Positions 1 to 8,900 of a stretch of DNA of 64,000 nucleotides are shown here, in pieces. The stretch's first letter is position 1; each line of letters begins with the position of its first letter. The stretch spans positions 1 through 64,000 of the forward strand of contig JAFKGL010000011.1 in assembly GCA_017307065.1 (NCBI GenBank), read 5' to 3'. Source of the DNA: Candidatus Paracaedimonas acanthamoebae (GTDB lineage: Bacteria; Pseudomonadota; Alphaproteobacteria; Caedimonadales; Caedimonadaceae). A program made the translations under genes and the position numbers. A model generated the notes under the pieces. The model saw only the letters and a list, made by a program, of their open reading frames with translations. It made no database searches and had not been told where the DNA came from.

Positions 1-185
1 CATTATCAATATTACTGACGATAGTTACAGACGTAAACAATCAACTCAAAATTAATCACCCGGGAGACTATAAAACATGCACGACACTTCTTAACTAAAC
101 CGGCAATCTTGAGTGTCGCTCAATCGGAAATCATGCTTGACGTCTGATAATTAATCATAGTATAAGCTATAATGACATAAAAAAT

Positions 186-521
186 ATGTTATGTGGGCAA
201 TTTTTTGCAGAAGGATGTTCTGTAGGAATTTTCCTAGTTGCTCACTTTGAGAAAGTGTGGACAAAATATTGTCATTCACGCTCATATAAGGACGTATATT
301 TAGATGCAGGCCACTTATCACAGACACTTCTTTTAAATTCAACGGCGTTAGGTTTAAGAACTTGGATAAGTGCGTGGTTTCGTGATTCCGAAGTTTCTAA
401 ATTTTTAAATGTATCTGGGGGTGATGTTGCTCCAATATTTTATATCTCTATTGGTCATGGAGACAAGGCAGCAATATCTCCTAAACTAGAGGGAATATTG
501 CGTAAGATAAACATTAAATAA
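186..521 (+). pseudogene. C-terminal remnant of a SagB-type nitroreductase/dehydrogenase
   Basis: The 111-residue frame resembles the C-terminal half of SagB/ThcOx-type FMN nitroreductases: an LDAGH..QTLLL..TALGL stretch followed by a short acidic turn and a final strand with ISIGHGD. These enzymes oxidise substrates (for example azolines in peptide natural products) using FMN. The FMN-binding N-terminal half is absent: the frame is open only back to about base 141, where a TGA closes it, and no RBS precedes the ATG at 186. I read it as a decayed or truncated gene. The family call comes from motif memory and is moderate; a shorter nitroreductase-like protein cannot be excluded. Confidence 0.55.
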
Positions 522-523
522 AC

Positions 524-551
524 TTGACTAAAAATTTAATTAAAATATACG
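524..551 (+). promoter_or_regulatory. Possible sigma70-type promoter
   Basis: TTGACT at 524-529 is followed after 16 bases by TATACG at 546-551, in the gap between the SagB remnant and a small ORF that has a strong RBS. The -35 matches the consensus in five of six positions and the -10 is weaker. The region is so AT-rich that chance matches are likely. Confidence 0.3.
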
Positions 552-606
552 TTAATCTTGTATAAGTTAATAAATCATTAACTTGTTGAGTTAAGGAGAT
601 GTAGAT

Positions 607-675
607 ATGAAGAAAGTCAATCGTGAGACTTTAGCAGTCAATCAATGCAAGATATTTCTAATATTCAATAAATAA
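607..675 (+). CDS. Possible 22-residue peptide gene
   Basis: An ATG at 607 is preceded by AAGGAG at 593-598, eight bases upstream, which is an unusually good ribosome binding site for this window. It opens a 22-codon frame (MKKVNRETLAVNQ then CKIFLIFNK) that ends at TAA 673-675, two bases short of the convergent LysR gene. A candidate promoter lies at 524-551. The peptide is basic at the N terminus and hydrophobic at the C terminus with one cysteine. It could be a true small protein or the truncated start of a lost longer gene; a slip to another frame would give an equally short tail. No family is recognised. Confidence 0.3.
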   Translation: MKKVNRETLAVNQCKIFLIFNK

Positions 676-677
676 TT

Positions 678-1580
678 TCAAATACCAAGCTTGCCATCAT
701 GAAGAACTTTCTTGATGTGAGCGTATAATAATTCAACTTTTTCAGTATTATACACATGTTTATGATATATATAATAGATATCAATAGACATACTCTTCAC
801 TGATGGCAAGACTTCAACTAAACTTGAGTTTTTAAGTAAACTAAGTCCTGGCCATATACTAGCAATCCCGACTCCTTGTTCTGCTAATCTAAACTCTGCA
901 ATATTAGAGTTAATTGTTATAAAATAATCTCTTTTCTTTCGCTCAACTGTATCTCCTTGTAAGAGGATATCTACTTCTTGAAACATCACTTTTTCATCAT
1001 CAGCAAATCCAATTAGACGATGATTGTCTAAATCTTTTGCCGTTTGAGGGTATCCATATTTTTCTAAATATTCTTTGCTTGCATACAGCTTAAAATCAAA
1101 AGTATATAAATGCTTCTGAATTAAGTCCTTCTCACCTTCAATTTTATTACGTATAGCGACGTCTATGTTGTTTTTATCCAGATCAAAATCAGTAGTGTAA
1201 GATAATACATTTAACTTGATGTGTGGATATTGTTCAACAAAGCCTGGTATAAATCTAACAAGCCAATCCGCAGAAATTCCAGTCGTAGTCCCTATTTTTA
1301 GGGTTTCTTTAATGGGTTCTTGTGTGCTTTTTAACGATTTTTCTAGTGTATCCGCTTCAGCTAAAATTTTTATTGTAGTTTCAAATAATTTTTCTCCTTC
1401 TTGAGTGAGAGAAATGCCACGAAAATGCCTATTAAATAATTTACATCCCAAGCTCTCTTCTAGAGCTTGCATCTGTCGAACTAGTGAAGGTTGACTTAGA
1501 TCGATTTCTTTACTTGCTTTAGTATAGCTTCCATATTTAGCAACCCAATAAAACAATCTAAGTTTTGATAAGTCTAACAT
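678..1580 (-). CDS. LysR-family transcriptional regulator
   Basis: This 300-residue protein has LysR layout: an N-terminal winged helix-turn-helix in about residues 1-60 (LSKLRLFYWVAKYGSYTKAS, LSQPSLVRQMQALEE) and a substrate-binding domain from about residue 90 to the end. LysR proteins bind DNA as tetramers and respond to a small co-inducer. It shares an unusual C-terminal pattern (AEQGVGIAS, LVEVLP, SIDIYYIY) with the LysR protein at 20018-20917, so the two are paralogues of one subfamily. No divergently transcribed target is adjacent; the nearest genes are the SagB remnant and the small ORF, which converge on its 3' end. The target is unknown. Confidence 0.9.
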   Translation of the reverse strand: MLDLSKLRLFYWVAKYGSYTKASKEIDLSQPSLVRQMQALEESLGCKLFNRHFRGISLTQEGEKLFETTIKILAEADTLEKSLKSTQEPIKETLKIGTTTGISADWLVRFIPGFVEQYPHIKLNVLSYTTDFDLDKNNIDVAIRNKIEGEKDLIQKHLYTFDFKLYASKEYLEKYGYPQTAKDLDNHRLIGFADDEKVMFQEVDILLQGDTVERKKRDYFITINSNIAEFRLAEQGVGIASIWPGLSLLKNSSLVEVLPSVKSMSIDIYYIYHKHVYNTEKVELLYAHIKKVLHDGKLGI

Positions 1581-1814
1581 TAATACTCATTTACATAGGG
1601 AAAGTAAGAACCATACCTTGTAATTAGCAGAATAAACAAATTTTTGCGATATCAATTTAGCATAAAGATATTTGAAAATTGTAGTTCTCTTTTAAAAATA
1701 TTCTTGTAATGCATATTTGTTTATGGTAGCTATGAATAGTTGCCTCAAATAATAGGGAATTCAAATAGAAGGTAACATAATGATTTTAGGGTAGGAAATC
1801 TGGGGAAGGGAAAT

Positions 1815-2312
1815 ATGGTTTATGAGTTTTACAACAATAAAAGGCTGCCAAATAGCTTAATTATTACTCAAAGCCCCAACTTGAAGACGGTTGGAAAGCA
1901 CAGCTTATTATTATCTAGTATCAACGAAATTTTTATAAATAAAACAGTTTTACCAGTTTGTGATTTAGTTCTTCCCCCGAAGAAGCCTAGCAGCTTCAAT
2001 GCTGCTAGGCTCCATTCTTCCAGGAAAAGAATTTTAAAAAGTCTATCTTCTCAAGTATATGGCGTCCCTCCCACGCCAGCAATAGAAGGTCGAGAGGAGT
2101 CAAGAGCTTCTCTCCCTTCTATTCATTATAATACTTATAAACAGGAAAATAATTCAATAGATGCGCAGACGATCAACAAATTTGGCATGAATTCTATGCC
2201 GAGTGACGAGAAGTATCTCACTTCTCGTAAAGCCTCCCTGTCAACTCAACAATCCAGTGGCCTTCGGGCTGCTGGATTTACTTTTAGAGAGGGACAGGAA
2301 CTAACCACTTAG
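1815..2312 (+). CDS. 165-codon ORF of doubtful coding status
   Basis: The ATG at 1815 is preceded by a purine-rich GGGGAAGGG, a plausible RBS, and the frame stays open for 165 codons. The product resembles no family I know, is rich in Ser, Asn and Lys, and has no domain, signal peptide or membrane segment. Its second half coincides with five or six strong hairpins (1984-2278), so the open frame may be a by-product of structured or repetitive DNA, or a gene invaded by palindromic elements. No partner gene is near. I would not annotate a function. Confidence 0.2.
   Translation: MVYEFYNNKRLPNSLIITQSPNLKTVGKHSLLLSSINEIFINKTVLPVCDLVLPPKKPSSFNAARLHSSRKRILKSLSSQVYGVPPTPAIEGREESRASLPSIHYNTYKQENNSIDAQTINKFGMNSMPSDEKYLTSRKASLSTQQSSGLRAAGFTFREGQELTT
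1984..2278 (+). other. Cluster of strong hairpins, candidate structured RNA
   Basis: Six stem-loops follow one another. They are 1984-1994 with 2001-2011 (11 bp, perfect); 2060-2065 with 2073-2078 (6 bp); 2081-2099 with 2107-2123 (17 bp with a two-base bulge); 2184-2188 with 2196-2200 (5 bp); 2206-2214 with 2220-2228 (9 bp, perfect); and 2251-2262 with 2267-2278 (12 bp closed by a C-UUCG-G tetraloop). The wobble pairs (one in the 17-bp stem, two in the UUCG stem) are G-U on the plus strand and would be A-C mismatches on the minus strand, so the plus-strand transcript folds better. This could be an RNA gene, an mRNA leader, or a patch of palindromic repeats. Confidence 0.45.
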
Positions 2313-2318
2313 AGATTT

Positions 2319-2361
2319 AAAAAAGAAAAACCCGCTCCAAGATTTCGCGGTCTAAAGCGGG
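2319..2361 (-). terminator. Intrinsic terminator reading leftward
   Basis: On the minus strand CCCGCT and AGCGGG (2356-2361 with 2331-2336) form a GC-rich stem, followed directly by TTTTTCTTTTTT (2330-2319). This is a textbook rho-independent terminator for a minus-strand transcript. No minus-strand gene precedes it within 150 bases; it would close a short RNA started near 2400. Confidence 0.6.
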
Positions 2362-2520
2362 CTTTCAGCAACACATAACCATGAGGATACGTGTACATGT
2401 GTACTATAACATATATTTATAATAAATTTCTACCTCTCATTTTTTGTTCATTAGAGAAGAACAATAAACTCCAGATTTTCAATAAAATTGGCGCCCTTTC
2501 TTCAATGGAAGGAGTACGCC

Positions 2521-3189
2521 ATGGATAATTCTTTAAATCTAAAAGATTTAAACTCTCCTTTCTTAAATTTTGTCGAGAGTCCTCTTCAATATCTCCATAA
2601 GGCTGTCCTCAAGCATCCTTTTTATGAACAATTAATCAACCAGGATTTAAAAGAAGGACAATTTACTTCCTTCCTTAACCAACAAGAGCATGTCTGGCGT
2701 TTTCTTTCTGAAGAGATGATCCTTCTATCAAAGCTAAATTATCCAAAATGCATTCATCGAATTCTTGTTCAAAATGCGCAGCTTTCTCTTATGACCGCGG
2801 GGAGCCTTAGCATCCAGTTAGATAAGTTTAAGGGAAACGCGTGTAACCTAACAACAGCCTGCAAAGAATATATTGGCTTCTTGAAGGCTTTAACTGACAA
2901 AAGATTATTTTTTTCAATCTTTGCGGCTATCCTGCCAAGATTTTGGTTGGCTACCCACTTGCACAAACGTTGCCTAAAACTTAATACTCATAATCATCCT
3001 TATAAGCAATTCATTAAGCATTGTATTACTATCAATGCAGAACAACAAACCATGAAAATTATTCAATCCTTGGATGACCTCATCCAAACAATCTCAAAAG
3101 CAGAGCAAGCAGAAATGCAACAAATCTTTATGGATGCAGCCTTGCATGAATGTGAATTGCTCAATGAAGCTTATAAAAGAAAAGATTAA
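2521..3189 (+). CDS. TenA/THI-4-like protein lacking the family cysteine
   Basis: The 222-residue all-helical protein matches the TENA/THI-4/PQQC family, whose classical members (thiaminase II) hydrolyse aminopyrimidines in thiamin salvage. Family-like segments are the N-terminal LQYLHKAVLKHPFYEQL, the HPYKQFI stretch near residue 159 and the C-terminal FMDAALHECELLNEAY. In classical TenA a catalytic cysteine sits in an LPC-[YF]-W segment; here the segment is ILPRFW, with Arg140 in its place. The start at 2521 is chosen because AAGGAG lies six bases upstream; a longer frame opening at 2488 begins with residues encoded by that RBS. No thiamin genes are nearby, so the role is uncertain. Confidence 0.7.
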   Translation: MDNSLNLKDLNSPFLNFVESPLQYLHKAVLKHPFYEQLINQDLKEGQFTSFLNQQEHVWRFLSEEMILLSKLNYPKCIHRILVQNAQLSLMTAGSLSIQLDKFKGNACNLTTACKEYIGFLKALTDKRLFFSIFAAILPRFWLATHLHKRCLKLNTHNHPYKQFIKHCITINAEQQTMKIIQSLDDLIQTISKAEQAEMQQIFMDAALHECELLNEAYKRKD

Positions 3190-3261
3190 CAACTTGTTTA
3201 CATTAAGCACTACACAATATAAGAAAAATACATCCATTTATTACTTTAGAAAAGATTTCAA

Positions 3262-3933
3262 ATGTCGCATGTGTTTTTATACTTGGATGAATCAGGGTGC
3301 CTAGGCTTTGATAGCTCTGGTGCCTCAAAATTCTTTGTTGTTACGCTCCTTAAAGTAGAAGGAATCGAGACTCAAAAGAAAATCTCACGAGCAATCTTAA
3401 GAACATTTAAATCAAAAATATCTGCCAAAGAAAAAAAGAATCATTATGAACTCAAAGGCTCCAAAACAGACTTGAGTATAAAGCAATACTTTTACAGACA
3501 TATGCCATCTTCTGGTTGGAGCATTTTTACCGTGATTCTTAACAAAGAACGTGTTTATTCTCACCTTAGGACTGGTGATAGCAAAAAAAGGCTTTATAAT
3601 TACATTGCTAAATTTTTACTATCCCATGTTAATCTCAGAAATAATGTGACAAGGCTGGATCTTGTTATGGATAGATGTAAAAGTTCTAGAGAGATAAAAG
3701 ACTTTAATACCTATATTGAAGCCCACCTGGATTTATCACCGAATGCGCTCCTGAATATTGAGCATGTTATCTCTCATGAAAATCCTGTTATACAAGCAGT
3801 TGACTTATTTTGCTGGGGCATTGCAAGAAAATACACTTCAGAAGAAACAAGCTGGTATGATTGTTTTAAGGAGAAGATTGAATTTGAATCAGTTTATCTG
3901 CCTGAGCAAGATGAAAAAAGGCGACCCCTTTAA
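3262..3933 (+). CDS. DUF3800 domain protein
   Basis: The 223-residue protein begins with FLYLDESG, the hallmark of DUF3800, and ends with the family's HENPVIQAVDLFCWGIARKY pattern. The family is thought to have an RNase H-like fold with conserved acidic residues (here Asp9 and Glu10, Asp137, Asp182); its biochemical role is not established. DUF3800 genes are common in mobile and defence-rich regions, and this one lies between a TenA-like gene and an integrase in what looks like an integrated element. No clear RBS is seen before the ATG at 3262. Confidence 0.8.
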   Translation: MSHVFLYLDESGCLGFDSSGASKFFVVTLLKVEGIETQKKISRAILRTFKSKISAKEKKNHYELKGSKTDLSIKQYFYRHMPSSGWSIFTVILNKERVYSHLRTGDSKKRLYNYIAKFLLSHVNLRNNVTRLDLVMDRCKSSREIKDFNTYIEAHLDLSPNALLNIEHVISHENPVIQAVDLFCWGIARKYTSEETSWYDCFKEKIEFESVYLPEQDEKRRPL

Positions 3934-4325
3934 CACCCGTACCCTCTGGCTCATACCCAACCTATGGAAGGGAGCACCAAAGGAATGCTAAAGGACTTAC
4001 TCGCCTATTATTACTATAGTACCTGTAAGTTAAATTGTCAAGGAGTTATTCCTTCCGCAGCATGTTTATACATGCCTAGCCCTCAATTAACAATGTGCAC
4101 TTGGTAAGGTATTCTTGTTGGTCATTTTCTCGTTTTTACCTTTATAAATCTTATAGTCTTGTGCTTACCCATGGTTATGACTGAGATATACTAAAATAAG
4201 TGAATCCTTGCATGGTTATAATACTGCTGTTGCATGTACAATGTGAGGTCTACTTGCTGCTATAACTATGAATCAATTATAAAATGGCTTGGATCAACAT
4301 ACCATTATCTCTTTTTTATTTTATA
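3934..4325. other. Intergenic stretch without a recognisable gene
   Basis: About 390 bases between the DUF3800 gene and the 3' end of the integrase. The only structure noted is a small GCATG/CATGC hairpin near 4060. No RNA gene, promoter or repeat stands out. Confidence 0.5.
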
Positions 4326-5495
4326 TTATGGGTTATGTATCTCTTTTGCTGTAAGCTTTTTAAGCTTGTCACCAAACAAGCTTGTTGCTTTTCTTAAAGG
4401 CTCATTTGCTATATGGGCATAGCGTTGGGTCGTTGATGCTTGGGTATGACCTAAGAGCTTACCAACAATGGATAAGCTCAAGCCATCTGAAACCAAATGA
4501 GAAGCATGAGTGTGACGTAAGTCATGTATGCGTACATTTTCAAGTTTAGCTTCTTTTATAACCTTTTTCCAAAATGTTTTGATTTCTTGTAAAGGCTGTC
4601 CCTCTATCTTACTTGGGAATAGATATGGAGAATTTTCCTTTCTGAATTGCTTGAGCTCGTTAATAATATCAATGGCATTCTCTGAAAGAGGGAGATGTTC
4701 TTTCTTTTTCTGCTTTGTTAAATGAGAAGGTTTCGTCCAAATGCCTTTTTCAAGGTCAAATTGATCCCAAGTTGCTTGAAGCAGTTCTCCTTTTCTTGCT
4801 CCTGTAAGAAGCAGCAATTTAAAAATGTGGGTTGTGAGATGGTGGTTATACTTCTCTAACACAGCCCACAGTCGTTGCAATTCTTCTTCATCCAGCCATC
4901 TATCCCTTTTCTCTTCCTGATATTTTTGTATTCCTCTAACAGGGTTATCACTGCACCAGCCCCACGCAACAGCAAGAGAAAACATCTTTGAGAGTAAAGC
5001 TAATACGCGATTTGCTTGATAAGGTGTATTCTTCAACTGTAAATGGATACTTTCTATATCTCGACGCGTGATATGAGCAACCTTCCTTCCCCCTAGTATG
5101 GGAATAATTATATTATTTAAGAGTTTTTGATCTTCTTGAAGGCTTTTAGGCCTTTTATTTTGAGCATGGCGTTCTAAATAATCTTTAGCAAGTGCCTTAA
5201 TCGTTAATAAATTTTTGTCTGCATCTTTCTTTGCTCTTGGATCATGGCCATGGGCAATTTCACCCAAGTATTTTCGTGCAAGTATGCGAGCTTCTTCAGA
5301 TGTAATTTTACCATGTACACCAAGTTTAAGCTGCTTCTGGATTCCTTCCGAAGTTCTATATATAATACAGTATGTTTTCCGCCCACTAGGTAGCACCACA
5401 ATCCCAAATCCTTTAATTTCGCTATCCCAATACTTTATGGTTGATGAAGTGGAAGGCTTGATAGCTTCAATAAATCTTTTTGTAAGTTTAGGCAT
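4326..5495 (-). CDS. Tyrosine recombinase integrase (P4-type, DUF4102 N-terminus)
   Basis: A 389-residue phage/island integrase. The N-terminal DUF4102 domain covers about residues 3-90, the SAM-like core-binding domain about 95-190, and the catalytic domain about 200-375. The catalytic set is visible: Arg234 in TGARKGE, His324 and Arg327 in HDLRH, His350 in LLGH, and the nucleophile Tyr359 in TTQRYAH. It is full length and looks active. P4-type integrases insert elements into tRNA 3' ends, and a tRNA-Lys(CTT) 3' fragment sits 195 bases upstream at 5690-5739, fitting an attachment site. The gene reads away from that site into the element. Confidence 0.95.
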   Translation of the reverse strand: MPKLTKRFIEAIKPSTSSTIKYWDSEIKGFGIVVLPSGRKTYCIIYRTSEGIQKQLKLGVHGKITSEEARILARKYLGEIAHGHDPRAKKDADKNLLTIKALAKDYLERHAQNKRPKSLQEDQKLLNNIIIPILGGRKVAHITRRDIESIHLQLKNTPYQANRVLALLSKMFSLAVAWGWCSDNPVRGIQKYQEEKRDRWLDEEELQRLWAVLEKYNHHLTTHIFKLLLLTGARKGELLQATWDQFDLEKGIWTKPSHLTKQKKKEHLPLSENAIDIINELKQFRKENSPYLFPSKIEGQPLQEIKTFWKKVIKEAKLENVRIHDLRHTHASHLVSDGLSLSIVGKLLGHTQASTTQRYAHIANEPLRKATSLFGDKLKKLTAKEIHNP

Positions 5496-5689
5496 ATTCT
5501 CTTATCCTATTAAGGTTTTCTTCCAGATTGATTACTTATTATAACTATATAAAATTGTCAGCAAATTGTCAGCAAGAAAGAGAGAAATAAGTCTATTGCT
5601 ATAGATTGATACTGTACACATTAATCAATTAATTCATTGTTAAATATTGATTTATAGATAATTGTAGATTTAGATAGGGGATATATCCT

Positions 5690-5739
5690 GCTGACTCTTA
5701 ATCAGCGGGTCATAGGTTCGAACCCTATAGCGCCCACCA
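5690..5739 (+). pseudogene. Displaced 3' half of tRNA-Lys(CTT): integration attachment site
   Basis: The segment contains a tRNA-Lys anticodon stem-loop (GCTGA, loop CTCTTAA with anticodon CTT at 5697-5699, TCAGC), a variable region, a T-arm (5712-5728), the 3' acceptor strand AGCGCCC and an encoded CCA at 5737-5739. The matching 5' acceptor strand GGGCGCT and the D-arm are missing; upstream sequence is AT-rich and unrelated. A tRNA 3' end next to a P4-type integrase is the classic product of island insertion. Because the integrating element restores the intact tRNA at its other end, the complete tRNA-Lys(CTT) should lie to the left, beyond this window. Confidence 0.8.
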
Positions 5740-5891
5740 AAGAATTTCTCAACTTTCTTAGTTTTCGTTAAAAAAACATATAATGTAATGCACTTTTTGC
5801 ATGTCAGAATAAATTATAACCATACATAAGATTTATATTTCATTATATAGTTACGAAAATAATATAGTTAAAATAAAATAATCTTATAAGT

Positions 5892-5923
5892 CCCCAAGAA
5901 CTAAAAATTCTTGGGGAGTTTTT
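5892..5923 (+). terminator. Intrinsic terminator hairpin
   Basis: CCCCAAGAA (5892-5900) pairs perfectly with TTCTTGGGG (5908-5916) and is followed on the plus strand by AGTTTTT. It lies just beyond the 3' end of the leftward STAND gene. The T run favours rightward termination, but A residues on the other side could give weak leftward function too. Confidence 0.55.
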
Positions 5924-5927
5924 ATCT

Positions 5928-8900
5928 TTAAGAATTTTTAAGAGTGGTTAATTTTTTTTGAAGTCTCAATAAATGAGAAGAATCATGAGGAAAGTGCGCT
6001 TGAACAATCATTAAAGCTTTTTCTAAATACTCAATTGCCTTCTTTTTTGATTCGAAACCCTGCCCATCATTGGAAATTGATGGCTCCGAGAATTTCATAA
6101 GGTACAGCTCAGCTAGATTTTCTAACGCCATATAGCTTTCACTGTATTTGTGTTGTTGAAAAATATCTAAGGATTTCTGGATTAAGTCTTCTGCTTTTTG
6201 GGTTTTTCCTTCTAAAAGATAAACGCGCCCCAAACTTCTTAAAATTCGAGCCGTGTGGAGATGATTTTTTCCATAGTTTTTGGCTGAAATTTCAAGACTT
6301 TTCTCTAGTAATTCACGGGCCGTTTTATAATCCCCTATTTCGGCATAGACATTCCCCAAATACGCAAGAGAAGAAGCGATATACACATGATTTTCTGGAA
6401 AATGTTTCCGACAAATCACAAGACTTTGCTCAAGCAAAGATTGAGCCTTTTTATAGTCACCAAGGGCTCTATAGGCATCTCCTAAATATCCTAACACCCA
6501 AGAAACACCCACATAATCTTCAGAATGCTTTTTATAAATGGTAAGACTTTGTTCAAGCAGAATTCTGGCCTGTTCATAGTTCCCTAATATAAGATAAGTA
6601 TTTCCTAAATGAGATAAGACCCAAGCATGTCCAATACTATCTCTCGAATGTTCTTGATAAATTTCAAGGCTTTTTTCAAGGAGATTTCGGGCTTTCGAAT
6701 AATCCCCTAATCCTCTATAAATAATTCCTAAGTACCCTAATGCACGTCCATTCCCCATATAATGGCCCGGATATTGCGCATAAATTAAAAGACTTTCTTC
6801 AAGGAGTTTCTTGGCTTTCTCGCAATTTCCAAGAGTTCTATAAACATTTCCGAGATATATTAAAATGCGCGCAATCTTATGATGATTCTTATGATAGTCC
6901 TTTGTTAAATTTACAAGACTCTCTTCAAGAAGTTGTTTTGCTTTTACATAATCACTCAAATAATAATATATGCATCCAAGAGAACTTTTAAGATTATCCT
7001 TAATATCATCTCTGAGAAGTTCATCATGCCTTAAGTAAGCATCTGTCTGCGATAAAAGAAGTTTCATTTGAAAAAAGTCTTCTTTATCTATCATTTCCGC
7101 CATATAATTTTCAAATGTGTGCGTAACTTTATCTAATAAAGGATTGTTTTTCTCTAAGGCTAAAGTTTTTTGGAGGTAAGCCAAACTTATTTTTTGGGTG
7201 CTTCGGTGCATAGAAAATACAGGGATTGTATTCCTATAAAATTCATTCGCTATCAATGAATACTTATTTAAATGATAAAAGAGACTATCCACGAACGAAC
7301 TGTTTCCGCACACATCTAAGAGGGCTTTAGGAATATTTTGAGAATCTAATAAACTAATCAATAATAATAGGGGTACAAATTCTTTTTGTGTATCAATAAT
7401 TTTTTTTAAAGATAACGTAATAATACTATAGCGTGTTTTTGTATAATCTGACGCCTCTTTAAGAATATATTCTTGAGTTGCCGCAAACTCTTTATTGTAA
7501 TTAATTAAGTGATCCAAATACCCATCTAAAGAAACATTCGTCGCTTTTAAATAATAGGCTGCTGTAGAAATATCCAAAGGAAAAGGCGGGATATTGTCTA
7601 AAAATTTCTTTGATTTAACTTCGGAATGATGCACATTTCCAATTCGCATAATCTTCGTAAAAAGAGTTAGCTTTTCTCGGATATCCAGTTCTTTAATTTG
7701 AATCACATGACTTACGTAGCTATTATTTTCAATATTATTATCTCGACTGGTGATAATGACCTTTCCATCTCCCCAACCAATTGGATCATAAGGAAAATAT
7801 TTCTGAATATCTGTAAACTTCTCAACATTATCGTAGATTAATAACCATTCTGAAACTGATTTTAACTTGTCCTTCAAAAGAAGAATTATTTTTTCTTCTC
7901 TTTCTTGAGGATTTTTTATTTCTTGAAGATCCCTTAATATCTTTTTTTCTTCTTTTGTTTTACAAAGAGCATAGACAAGATTTTCAAATGAGTTAATTAG
8001 ATTTTCCTTCGTATCAGCATTTATCTCCCATATAACATTTGTTTTTTGTAAGCGGGCATATTGACGCGCTATGGTTGTTTTACCGGCTCCTCCTATCCCT
8101 ACCAAGGCAATAACTTGAATTCCTTGTTTCTTACTTAATTTTTCTTGAATTTGAGATAGAATTTGAGGCCGCGATAAAAGAATAGGCTCAGCTGGAATAG
8201 GAAGATCAGATCTTATGATATTTCCTGAAGAGGTCTTAATTTTTTCAAAGATGTCTGTAGTTTGATAAAAACCTAACAATAAAATTATGCATCCTAACAA
8301 AATCAAAGGAAAGCCTATAATCAAATAAGTTTTTGATTTTTTTATATTATTTACGTTTTTATCTATATCTTGTTTCAACTCAGACGAAGAAATCATTAGC
8401 GTATCTGATAAAGAATTAGCCTCTAAAGTAGGCTTTAATTCTTCACATTTTTTGATAAATTTCGAAATTATTTTCTCTAAATTAAGATGCGGCAACATTT
8501 TTTTCAAAAGTTCAAAAAATGAAAGATAATCATCTTCTTGAAAATTTAGTGTTATTATATTCTCGCTATTTCTCAATAAAATTTGAGAAGAAAAATTATC
8601 TTGTTCTTTGGGGGGGATAAGTAAAATTAAAGTAGGTAAAGATGCTGAAGCTTGCTGAAAATACGTGTTTATTTTTTCTTTTATAAGAGAAATTTCCTTT
8701 TCTCCTAGGATAGTAAGAGGAAAAAGAACATAATCTACTGAAATTTTGGGGTTTTTCTCTTTTTCACTTTCTTTTAAAATGTGAATGCCGGCGAGTTCGA
8801 GATAGTTTTCTAAAACTGGATTCCCAAAGTCATTTTCAATCGTTTCAATTTTACAATTTAACGTTTTTTTCTCTTTTAAAAGAAAAACTTCTCTTAAGCA

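Noticed and set aside
2309-2398. 29-codon minus-strand ORF as a real protein
   Set aside because: No RBS, and it runs through the terminator hairpin; kept only as a note on a possible short RNA.
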